Source: Hypnocyclicus thermotrophus
Lineage (GTDB): Bacteria > Fusobacteriota > Fusobacteriia > Fusobacteriales > Fusobacteriaceae
Direction: 5' to 3'
DNA length: 64,000 nucleotides
NCBI RefSeq assembly: GCF_004365575.1
Contig: NZ_SOBG01000008.1
Coordinates: 62,001 to 126,000 of the forward strand
Part shown: positions 25,519-35,185 of the stretch, piece by piece
Position numbering within the stretch: position 1 is the first letter of the stretch
How the letters are laid out: each line of letters starts with the position of its first letter
Notes under the pieces: model-generated
Database searches by the model: none
Seen by the model: the letters and a program-made list of their open reading frames with translations, nothing else
Told to the model about the DNA's origin: nothing
Translations under genes and position numbers: made by a program

Positions 25519-26988
25519 CTAATCAGATAATTTATCAAATATTTTTGCCAATACAACAGTCGCTAATACAAAACCAGCACCATATAAACCTATTGCACTT
25601 AAAGAATATCCTTCATAAGGATTTTTAATATCTTGAATTATATTTAATATTGTCATAATCCCTAAAATTGCAGGTGTTAAATATTTTATTGTAAAATTCC
25701 ACCAATTTCCAATTTTAAAATCTGATAACGGATTTACATATTCCCTTACTGACTCTAAATTGTAAAACCAAGCAAGTATTATTATTTCTATAAGTCCTGA
25801 TAATGCTACACCATAATTATTTATATAATGATCAGCTATATCAAGTATATAAAGTCCTGCACCTGTTGCAAATATTAACGATACAAGTCCACCAATTAAT
25901 ACAACATAGTTTATCGCTTTTTTTCTTGTTATATTAAAATTATCTATAATAGCTGCTACTACTGTCTCTATTATTGATATACTTGATGATAATCCTGCAA
26001 ATAATAAAGATGAGAAAAAAATTACACCAAATAAAACATTCATTCCAGGAAGAGCATTTATTGCTTTAGGAAATACAATAAATGCTAATCCTACTCCTGC
26101 ACTAGCTACATCTTTTACATCTACACCTTGCGATTGTGCCATATATCCTAATATAGCAAATACAGCTATTCCAGAAAGCAAACTAAAACTAGAGTTTCCA
26201 AGCCCTGTAATAAACGCATTATTAACTATATCTGAATCTTTTGGTAAATAACTAGAATAAGCTAACATAATACCAAATGCTATACTTAAAGAATAAAATA
26301 TTTGTCCATAAGCTGCTACCCATACTCTTGCATCTAATAATTTTACAAAATCTGGTTTAAAGAAATATTCTAATCCTTTTGCTGCACCAGGTAATGTTAA
26401 TCCTCTAACTACCATAATTAACAAAGATATTATAAGAAGTGGCATAAAAATTTTACTAGCTTTTTCTATACCATCTTTTATTCCAAATGATAAAACTATA
26501 TAATTAATCCCCCAAACAATAACTAATGGAATTAATACTGTAAAATTTAATCCACCAATATGTAATGGAGAACTACTTAATTTTAAATAATCTCCAAATA
26601 AAAACGCTTTTGGATCATTTCCCCATGCTAAAGTAAATGAATTAATCAAATACCCAAATGCCCATGCTATAACCATAATATAGTATACTGTAATTGCAAA
26701 AGCTATTGCAGTTTGCCACCAACCTAATATTTTCCATTTTTTGTTTAGTTTACCAAATACTCCTGGCGCACTACTTCTAATTTTATGACCTAATCCAAAT
26801 TCTAAAATCAAAATAGGAATTCCCGCTGTTAATAAAGCAATTAAATAAGGAATTAAAAATGCTCCTCCTCCATTACTTGCTACAGTATAAGGAAATCTCC
26901 ATATATTTCCTAATCCTATTGCTGACCCTATTGCAGCCATAATAAATCCTATTCTCGAGCTCCATTCACCACGATTGTTATTACTCAT
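25519..26988 (-). CDS. Neurotransmitter:sodium symporter (NSS) family amino-acid transporter
   Basis: 489 residues with about 12 transmembrane helices. The N-terminal motif EWSSRIGFIMAAIGSAIGLGNIWRFPYTVASNGGGAFLIPYL is shown here only in part, as GSAIGLGNIWRFPY and GGGAFLIPY: the unwound TM1 that binds Na+ and substrate in LeuT. A small MetS-type subunit gene follows, so methionine, alanine or another neutral amino acid is the likely cargo. It has its own promoter and a hairpin-bearing leader of about 105 nt. Confidence 0.93.
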   Translation of the reverse strand: MSNNNRGEWSSRIGFIMAAIGSAIGLGNIWRFPYTVASNGGGAFLIPYLIALLTAGIPILILEFGLGHKIRSSAPGVFGKLNKKWKILGWWQTAIAFAITVYYIMVIAWAFGYLINSFTLAWGNDPKAFLFGDYLKLSSSPLHIGGLNFTVLIPLVIVWGINYIVLSFGIKDGIEKASKIFMPLLIISLLIMVVRGLTLPGAAKGLEYFFKPDFVKLLDARVWVAAYGQIFYSLSIAFGIMLAYSSYLPKDSDIVNNAFITGLGNSSFSLLSGIAVFAILGYMAQSQGVDVKDVASAGVGLAFIVFPKAINALPGMNVLFGVIFFSSLLFAGLSSSISIIETVVAAIIDNFNITRKKAINYVVLIGGLVSLIFATGAGLYILDIADHYINNYGVALSGLIEIIILAWFYNLESVREYVNPLSDFKIGNWWNFTIKYLTPAILGIMTILNIIQDIKNPYEGYSLSAIGLYGAGFVLATVVLAKIFDKLSD

Positions 26989-27030
26989 TGTACCTTCCTT
27001 TCATCTCTACCTTAATTTTCTAATTTTTCT

Positions 27031-27053
27031 AAAAAGACTTTTAGTGTCTTTTT
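27031..27053. repeat. Hairpin in the leader of the NSS transporter
   Basis: AAAAAGAC and GTCTTTTT flank a 7-nt loop about 45 nt before the transporter start. On the coding strand only four U-like residues belonging to the stem follow, so it could be a weak attenuator. No known amino-acid riboswitch was recognised in the leader. Confidence 0.4.
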
Positions 27054-27101
27054 TATATAAAATATATAATTTATATAAAATTGTACTAAAATATAGGTAT
27101 A

Positions 27102-27130
27102 ATATTACACTTTTTTTAATATTTTGTCAA
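27102..27130 (-). promoter_or_regulatory. Promoter of the NSS transporter operon
   Basis: On the minus strand, TTGACA, a 17-nt spacer and TAATAT; transcription start near 27095. Confidence 0.7.
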
Positions 27131-27264
27131 TATTTTTTTGTTTAATTATAACTATTAATTCTTCTAATTTTTAATATCTTATTTTAATATATATTACAAC
27201 ATATTAAATATATGTATTTATTTTTACATAGAATTTGTCTTAAAAAAATAAAAGCTTTTTTAAC

Positions 27265-27280
27265 TTGATAACGTTTCCAA
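27265..27280 (+). promoter_or_regulatory. cre-like (CcpA/LacI-family) operator upstream of pullulanase
   Basis: TTGATAACGTTTCCAA matches the catabolite-responsive consensus WTGNNANCGNWWNCAW at every fixed position. It lies about 10 nt before the probable -35 of the pullulanase gene. A LacI-family sugar regulator could equally use it. Confidence 0.6.
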
Positions 27281-27302
27281 AAAATATGTTGATTTTTGGA
27301 AA
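27274..27302. repeat. Inverted repeat overlapping the cre-like site
   Basis: TTTCCAAAAA and TTTTTGGAAA form a 10-bp inverted repeat with a 9-nt spacer, overlapping the 3' half of the cre-like site and the -35 region. It may be a second operator. Confidence 0.55.
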
Positions 27303-27317
27303 TTTATGTTGTATATT
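27289..27317 (+). promoter_or_regulatory. Promoter of pullulanase
   Basis: TTGATT, a 17-nt spacer and TATATT, about 38 nt before the start codon; it overlaps the inverted repeat, so binding there would block it. Confidence 0.5.
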
Positions 27318-27354
27318 TATATTGTATGTATTAAAATTAAATTAAGGAGTGATT

Positions 27355-30300
27355 ATGATTATGAAAAGTAATTCTAAAAAATTAGTTTTTTCTCTAATTT
27401 TTTCTTCTTTATTAATAGCTGGTTGTTCTTCTAATCAAGAAAATAACCCTGTAGAAAAAGTTTCTACTGCATCTATTTCTAAAGATTTTTCCAATCTTAC
27501 TGTTCATTACCAAAGAGGAAATAGTGATTATGATAATTTTACTATTTGGGCTTGGGATGATGTAGATTTTACTGGTGATTGGCCTCATGGTATAAAATAT
27601 AGTGGAATCGATAATTATGGTGCTGTTTATTCACTTCCATTAAAACCTAATCCAAAAAAAGCTAGTTTTCTTTTTGTTGATGAAACAGATGGCGATAATG
27701 GAAAAGATGGTAGTGATAAAATTATTGATGTAACTAAAACAAACGGTTCTGTATGGGCTATGCAAGGTAGTGACGTTGTGTATTATAGTGAACCAGATCC
27801 TATTGAAGATAATGAGATAAGAGTGCATTACAAAAGAGATGATGGTAACTATGATAATTTTACTGTTTGGGCTTGGAATGATGCAGATTTTACTGGTGAT
27901 TGGCCTCATGGTATAAAATATAGTGGAATCGATAATTATGGTGCATATTATGATATACCTTTAAAAACAAATAGAGATGAAGCTAATAATTTAGGTTTCT
28001 TATTAGTTGATGAAACTCAAGGTGACCCCGGTAAAGACGGTAGCGATAAAGCATTTACTAAGCTAGCAAAATATAAAGAAATATTTGTTGTTCAAGGTAG
28101 CGATGATGTATTTATTGGACCAAATATGGAAACTCCAGATGGTCTTGAAGCTGCTGATATTATAGATGATAATAAAATTTCTCTTAAATTTACAAATACA
28201 GAAGACATTAATGAAGAAAATTTAATCTTAAAAAATAAATATAGTATTTCTACTGATATAAAAGATATTAAAATAATTGATAACAAAAAGGTGGTTATTA
28301 CTGCTGATCTAAGAAAAGATTGGTATCCGTACACTATAGAATATGAAGGATTTAAAATAACATTAAAACCAGGACTTGCTTATTTTGATAGCAAATTTAG
28401 TTATACAGATGATGATTTAGGTGCTATATTCAATTCTGATGGTAGTATCACATTAAAAGTATGGGCACCAACTTCTGAAGATGTTCAAGTAGCAATATTT
28501 AAAAAGTCTAATCCAGAAATTGAAGCTGAAACTATTCCTATGAATTTAACTGAAAAAGGAGTATGGGCTGTAACTTTATCATCTGATTATAAAGGTGATT
28601 TTTATCAATATAAACTAAAACATCAAGGTGAAAAAAAGTATACTTATGCTTTAGATCCTTACGCAAAATCTATGTATGAATTTAAAATAAATACAAATGC
28701 TTCTAATAGAGCTATAACTGATGCTATTGGTAAAGGTGCTTTAGTAAATCCTAGTGAAATAGCTCAAATATCAAGTTTTGCTCATATTGATGGATATACA
28801 AAAAGAGAAGATGCTATTATATATGAAATGCATGTAAGAGATTTCACTTCTCATATTGATGCAAATACTTCTGCTCAATTTGGAACATATAAAGCATTTA
28901 TTGAAAAACTCGATTATCTAAAATCATTAGGTGTTACTCATATTCAATTACTTCCTGTACAATCATTTTATTATGGCGATGAATCTAAAAATAGTGAAAG
29001 AGAATGGAATTATTCTGCTAAAAACAACAATTATAACTGGGGATATGACCCTCATAGCTATTTTGCTCCAGAAGGAATGTACTCTGAGAACCCAAAAGAT
29101 CCTGCTTTAAGAATTAAAGAATTAAAAGAATTAATTCAAGCGATTCATGATAAAGGTATGGGAGTTACATTAGATGTTGTATATAATCACACTGCAAACT
29201 CTGAAATTTTTGAAAGATTAGTTCCAGGATATTATGGATTTTTAAATGCTGATGGTACTCCTAAAACTAGTTTTGGTGGATTACAAATGGGTACTACTCA
29301 TGCTATGACAAGAAAGTTAATTATTGATTCTATTAAATATTGGACAAAAGAGTTTAAAGTAGATGGATTTAGATTTGATATGATGGGAAATCTTGATGCT
29401 AAAACAGTACAAATGGCATATAACGAAGCTGCAAAATTAAATCCTAATACTTTATTTATAGGAGAAGGTTGGAGAACATTTAATGGTGATGCTGGAGTAA
29501 CTGGTATAGTTCCTGCTGACCAAGATTGGATGAATAAAACTGATGACGTAGCTGTTTTTTCTGATGAAATAAGAAATGAGCTGAAATCAGGATTTGGTAG
29601 TGAAGGTGAGCCTAGATTTATTACAGGTGGAGAAAGAAATATAAATACTATATTTAATAATATAAAAGGACAGCCTAGTAATTTTAATGCTGATGATCCA
29701 GGTGATGTAGTACAATATATTGCTGCACACGATAATTTACCTTTACATGATGTTATTTCTCAATCAATAAGAAAAAGTGTAGCTACACACGAAGATGAAA
29801 TTCAAAAAAGAATTAGACTAGGTAATACTATTATTTTAACTAGTCAAGGTATAGCTTTCTTACACGGTGGACAAGAATATGGAAGAACAAAACAATGGAA
29901 AGGTACTGGCAAACCAGAAGATAAATATACTGTAGTTCCTCAAACTAAAGAAATATTTATACATGATTCTTATGATTCGTCTGATAGAATTAATGCATTT
30001 GATTGGACTGCTGTAGAAAAAAATGGAAGAGGATATTTAACAAAAGAATATACAAAAGGATTAATAGCAATAAGAAGAAGTACTGATGCATTTAGACTTG
30101 GTTCAAAAGATTTAGTTGATTCTAATGTATCTTTATTATATCCAAATGCAAATAAATCAGCTAAAATGATAGCTTATAAAGCTACTGCTACTAATGGTGA
30201 TGAATACTACGTATTTATTAATGGTTATGCAAATGGTGAAACTCCGAGAGATTCATCTTTAAAAGCTGGTGTATTTGAATTAAATGAAGATTTATCAACT

Positions 30301-30423
30301 GGTCTTGTACTTGCTGATAATGATGAAGCTAATGTTAATGGTGTAAATGAAATTTCAGGTGTTACTTTTGATGGAAATAAAGTAATCTTAGATCCATTAA
30401 CTGCTGTAATTATAAAAAAATAA
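27355..30423 (+). CDS. pulA: Type I pullulanase, cell-surface lipoprotein
   Basis: About 1022 residues. A signal peptide ends in the lipobox LIAGC. Two CBM41 starch-binding modules follow (each with NFT-WAW-D-DFTGDWPHGIKYSG), then a CBM48-like module (about 355-430) and the GH13 catalytic barrel. The pullulanase motif YNWGYDP, DVVYNH, DGFRFDMMG (nucleophile near residue 675), FIGEGW (acid/base near 704) and AAHDNLPLHD are intact. It cleaves alpha-1,6 branches in pullulan, starch or glycogen outside the inner membrane. Start at 27355 (GGAG 5 nt upstream) is chosen; a GTG at 27349 overlaps the site. Confidence 0.96.
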   Translation: MIMKSNSKKLVFSLIFSSLLIAGCSSNQENNPVEKVSTASISKDFSNLTVHYQRGNSDYDNFTIWAWDDVDFTGDWPHGIKYSGIDNYGAVYSLPLKPNPKKASFLFVDETDGDNGKDGSDKIIDVTKTNGSVWAMQGSDVVYYSEPDPIEDNEIRVHYKRDDGNYDNFTVWAWNDADFTGDWPHGIKYSGIDNYGAYYDIPLKTNRDEANNLGFLLVDETQGDPGKDGSDKAFTKLAKYKEIFVVQGSDDVFIGPNMETPDGLEAADIIDDNKISLKFTNTEDINEENLILKNKYSISTDIKDIKIIDNKKVVITADLRKDWYPYTIEYEGFKITLKPGLAYFDSKFSYTDDDLGAIFNSDGSITLKVWAPTSEDVQVAIFKKSNPEIEAETIPMNLTEKGVWAVTLSSDYKGDFYQYKLKHQGEKKYTYALDPYAKSMYEFKINTNASNRAITDAIGKGALVNPSEIAQISSFAHIDGYTKREDAIIYEMHVRDFTSHIDANTSAQFGTYKAFIEKLDYLKSLGVTHIQLLPVQSFYYGDESKNSEREWNYSAKNNNYNWGYDPHSYFAPEGMYSENPKDPALRIKELKELIQAIHDKGMGVTLDVVYNHTANSEIFERLVPGYYGFLNADGTPKTSFGGLQMGTTHAMTRKLIIDSIKYWTKEFKVDGFRFDMMGNLDAKTVQMAYNEAAKLNPNTLFIGEGWRTFNGDAGVTGIVPADQDWMNKTDDVAVFSDEIRNELKSGFGSEGEPRFITGGERNINTIFNNIKGQPSNFNADDPGDVVQYIAAHDNLPLHDVISQSIRKSVATHEDEIQKRIRLGNTIILTSQGIAFLHGGQEYGRTKQWKGTGKPEDKYTVVPQTKEIFIHDSYDSSDRINAFDWTAVEKNGRGYLTKEYTKGLIAIRRSTDAFRLGSKDLVDSNVSLLYPNANKSAKMIAYKATATNGDEYYVFINGYANGETPRDSSLKAGVFELNEDLSTGLVLADNDEANVNGVNEISGVTFDGNKVILDPLTAVIIKK
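27564..27623 (+). repeat. 60-bp exact repeat, copy 1, within first CBM41
   Basis: Identical to 27885-27944, exactly 321 bp (107 codons) downstream, encoding the DFTGDWPHGIKYSGIDNYG core of both CBM41 modules. Confidence 0.9.
27885..27944 (+). repeat. 60-bp exact repeat, copy 2, within second CBM41
   Basis: Second copy of the repeat at 27564-27623. The flanking module sequences differ more, suggesting tandem duplication with selection or gene conversion on the core. Confidence 0.9.
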
Positions 30424-30449
30424 GCATTCCCTCCTTTTTTAAGATAAAT

Positions 30450-30505
30450 AAAAACTATAGCTTTTATATTTGAAAATCTCAAATATATCTGCTATAGTTT
30501 TTTTA
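30450..30505. terminator. Bidirectional terminator between pulA and glk
   Basis: AAAAACTATAGC and GCTATAGTTTTT enclose an inner hairpin (ATATTTGA and TCAAATAT), ending in a T-run on the plus strand and an A-run at the base. Confidence 0.8.
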
Positions 30506-30519
30506 TTTTAATATATTAT

Positions 30520-31476
30520 TTATATTTCTAATAATGCTGCTGCTCCAACTACTCCTGCATCATTTCCAAGTTTTGCTTGCACTATCTCTACTCCTTCTAA
30601 TGTTACTGAAAGAGCATATTTAGAAAGTTCTTTTTTTACTTTATCGAATAAAAAATCTCCTGCAAGGGCTACTCCTCCACCTACTACTATTACTTCAGGA
30701 TTTAATACATTTAACAAGTTTCCTATTCCTAAAGCTAAATATCTTGCAGCAAAATCAACTATATCTTCTGAAAATTTATCTCCTTCTTTTGCAGCATCAA
30801 ATATATGTTTTGCTTCTAATTCATTTATATTTCGATTTATTTTTTCCCATAATAGATTGTTTTTATTTACTCTAAGTCTTAAAACAGCTTCTCTAATTAT
30901 TCCTGTAGCAGAAGAATATGCTTCCCAACATCCTTTTTGTCCACATCCACAAAGTCTACCATCTGCTTCAAGTTTTATATGACCTACTTCAGCCCCTGCT
31001 CCGGTAAATCCCTCAACCAATTTTCCTTCAACTACTATTCCTCCTCCAATTCCTGTTCCTAAAGTAAGTCCTAATACATTTTTATATCCTTTAGCTGCTC
31101 CCATCCAAGCTTCTCCAAGTGTTATAACATTTGCATCATTTCCTACTTTTACAGGAAGTTCTAATTTTTCTTCAAGTATTTTAGCAATATTTAAATTTCT
31201 CTCCCAAGGAAAATTTGCAAAAAAAGTAACAGTTTCAAAATTTATAACAGGCCCTGGAATCCCAAGTCCAGCTCCTTTTACTTCTGACTTATCAATATTT
31301 TTTTCATTTAATAACTCATTGATAAGGTTTGCTATTCTATCAAAAGTATCTTCTACACCTTTTTCAGAATTAGTTTTTATAGATTTTGATACTACCACTT
31401 TTCCAGTAGCTTCATCTACAATTCCTGCTTTTACATTTGTTCCTCCTAAATCGATTCCAACAACATACTTATTCAT
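30520..31476 (-). CDS. glk: ROK-family glucokinase
   Basis: 318 residues from the ATG at 31476 (CAGGAG about 6 nt upstream); the much longer open frame to 31608 lacks a site. It phosphorylates glucose with ATP in the cytoplasm. YVVGIDLGGTNVKAGIVD is the phosphate motif, GLTLGTGIGGGIVVEGK the ROK signature, and the zinc site is GHIKLEADGRLCGCGQKGCWE (H and three C) given here in two parts: AEVGHIKLEADG and RLCGCGQKGCWE. It follows glgC by 76 nt. Confidence 0.92.
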   Translation of the reverse strand: MNKYVVGIDLGGTNVKAGIVDEATGKVVVSKSIKTNSEKGVEDTFDRIANLINELLNEKNIDKSEVKGAGLGIPGPVINFETVTFFANFPWERNLNIAKILEEKLELPVKVGNDANVITLGEAWMGAAKGYKNVLGLTLGTGIGGGIVVEGKLVEGFTGAGAEVGHIKLEADGRLCGCGQKGCWEAYSSATGIIREAVLRLRVNKNNLLWEKINRNINELEAKHIFDAAKEGDKFSEDIVDFAARYLALGIGNLLNVLNPEVIVVGGGVALAGDFLFDKVKKELSKYALSVTLEGVEIVQAKLGNDAGVVGAAALLEI

Positions 31477-31552
31477 AATAACTCCTGCACCTCCAAATTT
31501 TTTAATAATTATATATAAAATAATAACATTTATCAAGCCTTTTTCAATATAT

Positions 31553-32845
31553 TTATAAAAAAAGGTCAAAAAAACCATTTTCTTCAGAACGATGTATTGT
31601 TTCGCCACTTTTTAATTTATCTATTCCTGTAAAATCAATTTCTTCCACTTTTGACATAATTCTACAATTTCTTTCTATTACCATATTAGCAGGAATTCTT
31701 GCAAATTTTCCTATTACATTTAATCCTGAATAAAGTTTATCTGGTATTTCTTTATTGGGAGTCATATTTTCTCCTACTCCTATTTGACTATTTTCTCCTA
31801 TATATACTTTTTTATCTATAATTCCTCTATCTACATAAGCATTTTTCCCAACAATAGTATCATTTAATATAATAGAATTTTTTACAATAGCTCCTTTTTC
31901 AATAATTACTCCTGGGGAGATTACAGAATTTTCTACATACCCCTTTATTACACAACCATTTGATATAAGCGAATTTTTAGTTCTTCCATCACCTATAAAT
32001 TTTACCGGAGGTCTTTCTTCACTTTTTGTTCTTATCATAAAATGCTCTTCATATATATCTATAGGTGGTTTTTCTGATATTAATTCTAAATTAGTTTTCC
32101 AATATTGATCTAAAGTCCCTACATCTCTCCAATATCCTTTAAATTCAAATGCTTTTATCTTGTATTCATCTATATTTTCTGGAATAATATCTTTTCCAAA
32201 ATCACTTTTTCCATTTGGTCCACAGTTATTTAGTAACAACTCTTTTAAAACTTCAAATTTAAAAATATATACTCCCATTGATGCTAATTCACTTTTAGGA
32301 TTTTCTGGCTTTTCTTCAAATTCTAAAATATTTTTATCTTTATCTACTGATAATATACCAAAATGATGAGCTATTTTTCTATCTACTTTTTTTACAGCTA
32401 TTGTTATATCCGCATCTGTTTCTTCATGTCGCTTTATCATATCCCTATAATCCATTTTATAAACATGATCACCAGCCAAAATAAGTACGTATTTTGGTGA
32501 ATAATCTGCTACATAATTTAGATTTTGATACACAGCATTTGCAGTCCCTACATACCATTTACCATTTGTTCTTTGGTACGGAGGTAAAAGAGTTACTCCA
32601 CCATACGATCTATCTAAATCCCATGGCTTACCTACCCCTATGTGATCACTAAGTGATCTTGGTAAGTATTGCGTTAATATTCCTACTGTATAAATATTTG
32701 AATTTATACAATTACTCAATACAAAGTCAATTATTCTATACTTCCCAGCAAATGGAACTGCCGGTTTTGCTCTATGATTTGATAAAATATCAAGTCTTGT
32801 CCCAGCTCCTCCTGCTAAAATCATGGCTATTACTTTTTTTCCCAT
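31553..32845 (-). CDS. glgC: Glucose-1-phosphate adenylyltransferase GlgC
   Basis: 430 residues from the ATG at 32845 (GGTGAG upstream); an ATG at 32863 is also in frame. It makes ADP-glucose for glycogen synthesis. The N-terminal nucleotidyltransferase signature MILAGGAGTRLDILSNHRAKPAVPF, here seen as AGGAGTRL and RAKPAVPFAGKYRIIDF, is intact, with the left-handed beta-helix C-terminal domain. No glgD, glgA or glgB is adjacent, though clostridial-type hosts usually have glgCD-glgA. The gene follows cheW by 14 nt and may read through from the che promoter. Confidence 0.94.
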   Translation of the reverse strand: MGKKVIAMILAGGAGTRLDILSNHRAKPAVPFAGKYRIIDFVLSNCINSNIYTVGILTQYLPRSLSDHIGVGKPWDLDRSYGGVTLLPPYQRTNGKWYVGTANAVYQNLNYVADYSPKYVLILAGDHVYKMDYRDMIKRHEETDADITIAVKKVDRKIAHHFGILSVDKDKNILEFEEKPENPKSELASMGVYIFKFEVLKELLLNNCGPNGKSDFGKDIIPENIDEYKIKAFEFKGYWRDVGTLDQYWKTNLELISEKPPIDIYEEHFMIRTKSEERPPVKFIGDGRTKNSLISNGCVIKGYVENSVISPGVIIEKGAIVKNSIILNDTIVGKNAYVDRGIIDKKVYIGENSQIGVGENMTPNKEIPDKLYSGLNVIGKFARIPANMVIERNCRIMSKVEEIDFTGIDKLKSGETIHRSEENGFFDLFL

Positions 32846-32859
32846 ACTTCTCACCAGCC

Positions 32860-33321
32860 TCATTTTATTGTTTCAAATATCTTATCTACATTAACTATAG
32901 ATATTTCTTTTGTTTCTTCAATTTGTACTTTAGCGTTAATATATGGATTAATTTTACAAAATTTTATAATTTTTTCTTTCTCAATTATTAAAGTATCATA
33001 AATTTCATCTACAATCAACGCAAAATTTTTCTTTTTATTAGAAATTATTATATAAATTTTATGTTTTTTCTTTTCTTCTATATTTTTAACATCTAATTTT
33101 TTTTTAATATTAAACACTGGAACTATTTCTCCTTTTAAATTAATTATTCCTAAAATGTACTCTGGTAATTCTTCTATTTTTTTTAATTTTAAGTTTATTA
33201 TTATTTCTTGTATATGATTTATATGAATTAAAAATTTCTCTTCTCCTAATCTAAATAATATAAACTCTTCTCCTGATTTTGAAAATTTTAACATTTCTTC
33301 ATAATTAATATCATTTGACAT
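32860..33321 (-). CDS. cheW: CheW chemotaxis coupling protein
   Basis: About 153 residues with the SH3-like CheW fold. It contains FILFRLGEEKFLIHINHIQEII, then LPEYILGIINLKGEIVPVFNIKKK, the receptor/CheA-binding hallmark, given as YILGIINLKGEIVPV. It couples receptors to CheA at the membrane. The ATG at 33321 is chosen with AGGTG 6 nt upstream; the site overlaps the stop of the receptor gene. Confidence 0.92.
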   Translation of the reverse strand: MSNDINYEEMLKFSKSGEEFILFRLGEEKFLIHINHIQEIIINLKLKKIEELPEYILGIINLKGEIVPVFNIKKKLDVKNIEEKKKHKIYIIISNKKKNFALIVDEIYDTLIIEKEKIIKFCKINPYINAKVQIEETKEISIVNVDKIFETIK

Positions 33322-33330
33322 ATTCATCAC

Positions 33331-35136
33331 CTAATTTTCTTTCTTTTCGCCTGTTACTTTAAATTGCTCTACTTGCATTATAAATTCTTGTATTTTTTGA
33401 TAAAATACTGTCATTGCTGTAGAAACCTCTTCAGCAGTTGAGGCATTTGATTGTGTTGCTGCTTCTAAATCTGCAATTATTCTATCTACAACTTCTATAT
33501 CTAGTCTTTGCTCATCTACACTATCTCTAATATTTTGTATTATTTTATTCATTTCATGTATTTTTTCTGATATTTCACTTATAGAATTAGTTGTTTCATT
33601 TACTAATTCATTTCCTTTTTCTATTTTATCTACTGTAACTTTTATTCTTTTATTTATTTTTTTAGCAGATTCACTACTTTTTTTAGATAAAGCTCTTATT
33701 TCACTTGCAACTACAGCAAATCCTCTTCCTTGTTCTCCTGCTCTTGCAGCTTCTACTGCTGCATTGAGTGCCAAAATATTTGTTTGGAATGCTATTTCAT
33801 CTATAATCTCTGTTATATCTTCTATTTGTTTAGAGCTTTCATTTATATTTTCCATAGAGCTTTTTAACTCTTTTGAAGCTTCTTCAATTCTCAATGTATT
33901 TGTAACTATTTCTTTTACTTTTTCTGTTGCTAAAATAGTTTGTGCAACGTTGTTATTTACTCTTATTCCTATTTGTTTCATTGTGCTACTATTATCTTCT
34001 AATGATGCAGCTTGTTCACTTGTTTTTTTAGCTAAGTCTTCATTTGCCATATTCATCTCTTCGGCAGAATTCCCTATACTTTGTGCTTCATTTTTTATTA
34101 CTGATATCACTTTATCTAATTTTTCTATAAAAAAGTTAAAATTACTAACTAATGCCATAAATTCATTTGTTGTACTACTTTCTATTCTTACACTTAATTC
34201 CCCTTTTGCAGCTACTTTTATTTTATTTACAATATTAATTATAGGCTTTGTAAATTTTCTAGAAAATCTATCTACTATAAAATAAGTAAATAATACTATT
34301 AAAATTACTATTAATAATGTTGTATTTTGTAAATTTTTTAAATCTTTTTTTAAATCAGATGTTTCCACTGCCCCTATAAGAATCCAATTATTTTTTAACT
34401 TACTATAAAATAGTGTTTTGTTTTTCCCTAAATATTTGTATTCTAATATATCTCTAGTTTTTAAAAATTGTTTTTTTTCTAAACCTTCTATTCCATTGAC
34501 ATTAAAAATATTTTTATTATTAAGATCGATATTGGGATGATATATAAAATTAAATTTACTATCTAATAATGCGTAATATCCACTTTTATAAAATTCTCTT
34601 TTTTTTAATTCTGTATAAATTTTATCATAATCAAATTCTATTCCTATTACTCCATATTCTCTCCCATTTAAATACAATACTCTTTGATATTTTATTTCTG
34701 TTATCCCTTTGTCACTCTCAGGTAAACTCCAACCTTCAAAATAATCAATATTTTTATCTATTTTTTCTTTTGTATATATCCCATCTTTATCATAATCACT
34801 TAACATCACTCCTCTACCGTCTTTCAATTTTATATAAATTCCTAATTTTTTTTCTAAATCTAAATATTTCAGAAAAAATTTTTCTAAATCTTGTATTTTT
34901 TTATTATCTACTATATTTTCATTGTATAAATTAAAGTATGTATCTATTATATTAGTATCTTGAAAAAGTTCTTTTTCAAATAATAATTCTTGTTCATTTA
35001 TTTTAGAATCTAATATTATTTTATAATTTCGTTCAAACATATTTTTACTTATAATGTTTATAGAAAATATCATTAATGTTGACATTATTAAAATTGATAT
35101 CATTACATTCAAAGTAATTTGTTTCGTTATTTTCAT
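33331..35136 (-). CDS. Methyl-accepting chemotaxis protein with dCache-like sensor
   Basis: 601 residues. TM1 is at about 9-29, with an extracytoplasmic region of about 240 residues. That region has a double-Cache-like pattern ([13 protein letters not shown], then [15 protein letters not shown]). TM2 is near 273-290, then HAMP and the signalling hairpin ([39 protein letters not shown], seen in the [19 protein letters not shown] core). It is encoded between cheA and cheW, so it is probably the cognate receptor. Ligands of such sensors are often amino or organic acids; no assignment is possible. Confidence 0.94.
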   Translation of the reverse strand: MKITKQITLNVMISILIMSTLMIFSINIISKNMFERNYKIILDSKINEQELLFEKELFQDTNIIDTYFNLYNENIVDNKKIQDLEKFFLKYLDLEKKLGIYIKLKDGRGVMLSDYDKDGIYTKEKIDKNIDYFEGWSLPESDKGITEIKYQRVLYLNGREYGVIGIEFDYDKIYTELKKREFYKSGYYALLDSKFNFIYHPNIDLNNKNIFNVNGIEGLEKKQFLKTRDILEYKYLGKNKTLFYSKLKNNWILIGAVETSDLKKDLKNLQNTTLLIVILIVLFTYFIVDRFSRKFTKPIINIVNKIKVAAKGELSVRIESSTTNEFMALVSNFNFFIEKLDKVISVIKNEAQSIGNSAEEMNMANEDLAKKTSEQAASLEDNSSTMKQIGIRVNNNVAQTILATEKVKEIVTNTLRIEEASKELKSSMENINESSKQIEDITEIIDEIAFQTNILALNAAVEAARAGEQGRGFAVVASEIRALSKKSSESAKKINKRIKVTVDKIEKGNELVNETTNSISEISEKIHEMNKIIQNIRDSVDEQRLDIEVVDRIIADLEAATQSNASTAEEVSTAMTVFYQKIQEFIMQVEQFKVTGEKKEN

Positions 35137-35185
35137 TTATATACCTCCAAATTTTTTTAATAAATTTATATTAATTTTTTTTATT

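Noticed and set aside
27081-27110. Methionine (S-box/SAM) riboswitch before the NSS transporter
   Set aside because: The 105-nt leader has one short hairpin and none of the conserved SAM riboswitch core, so only a generic hairpin is reported.
33764-34285. 173-codon plus-strand frame
   Set aside because: It is the mirror of the chemoreceptor signalling domain; long antisense frames are expected opposite AT-rich helical genes.
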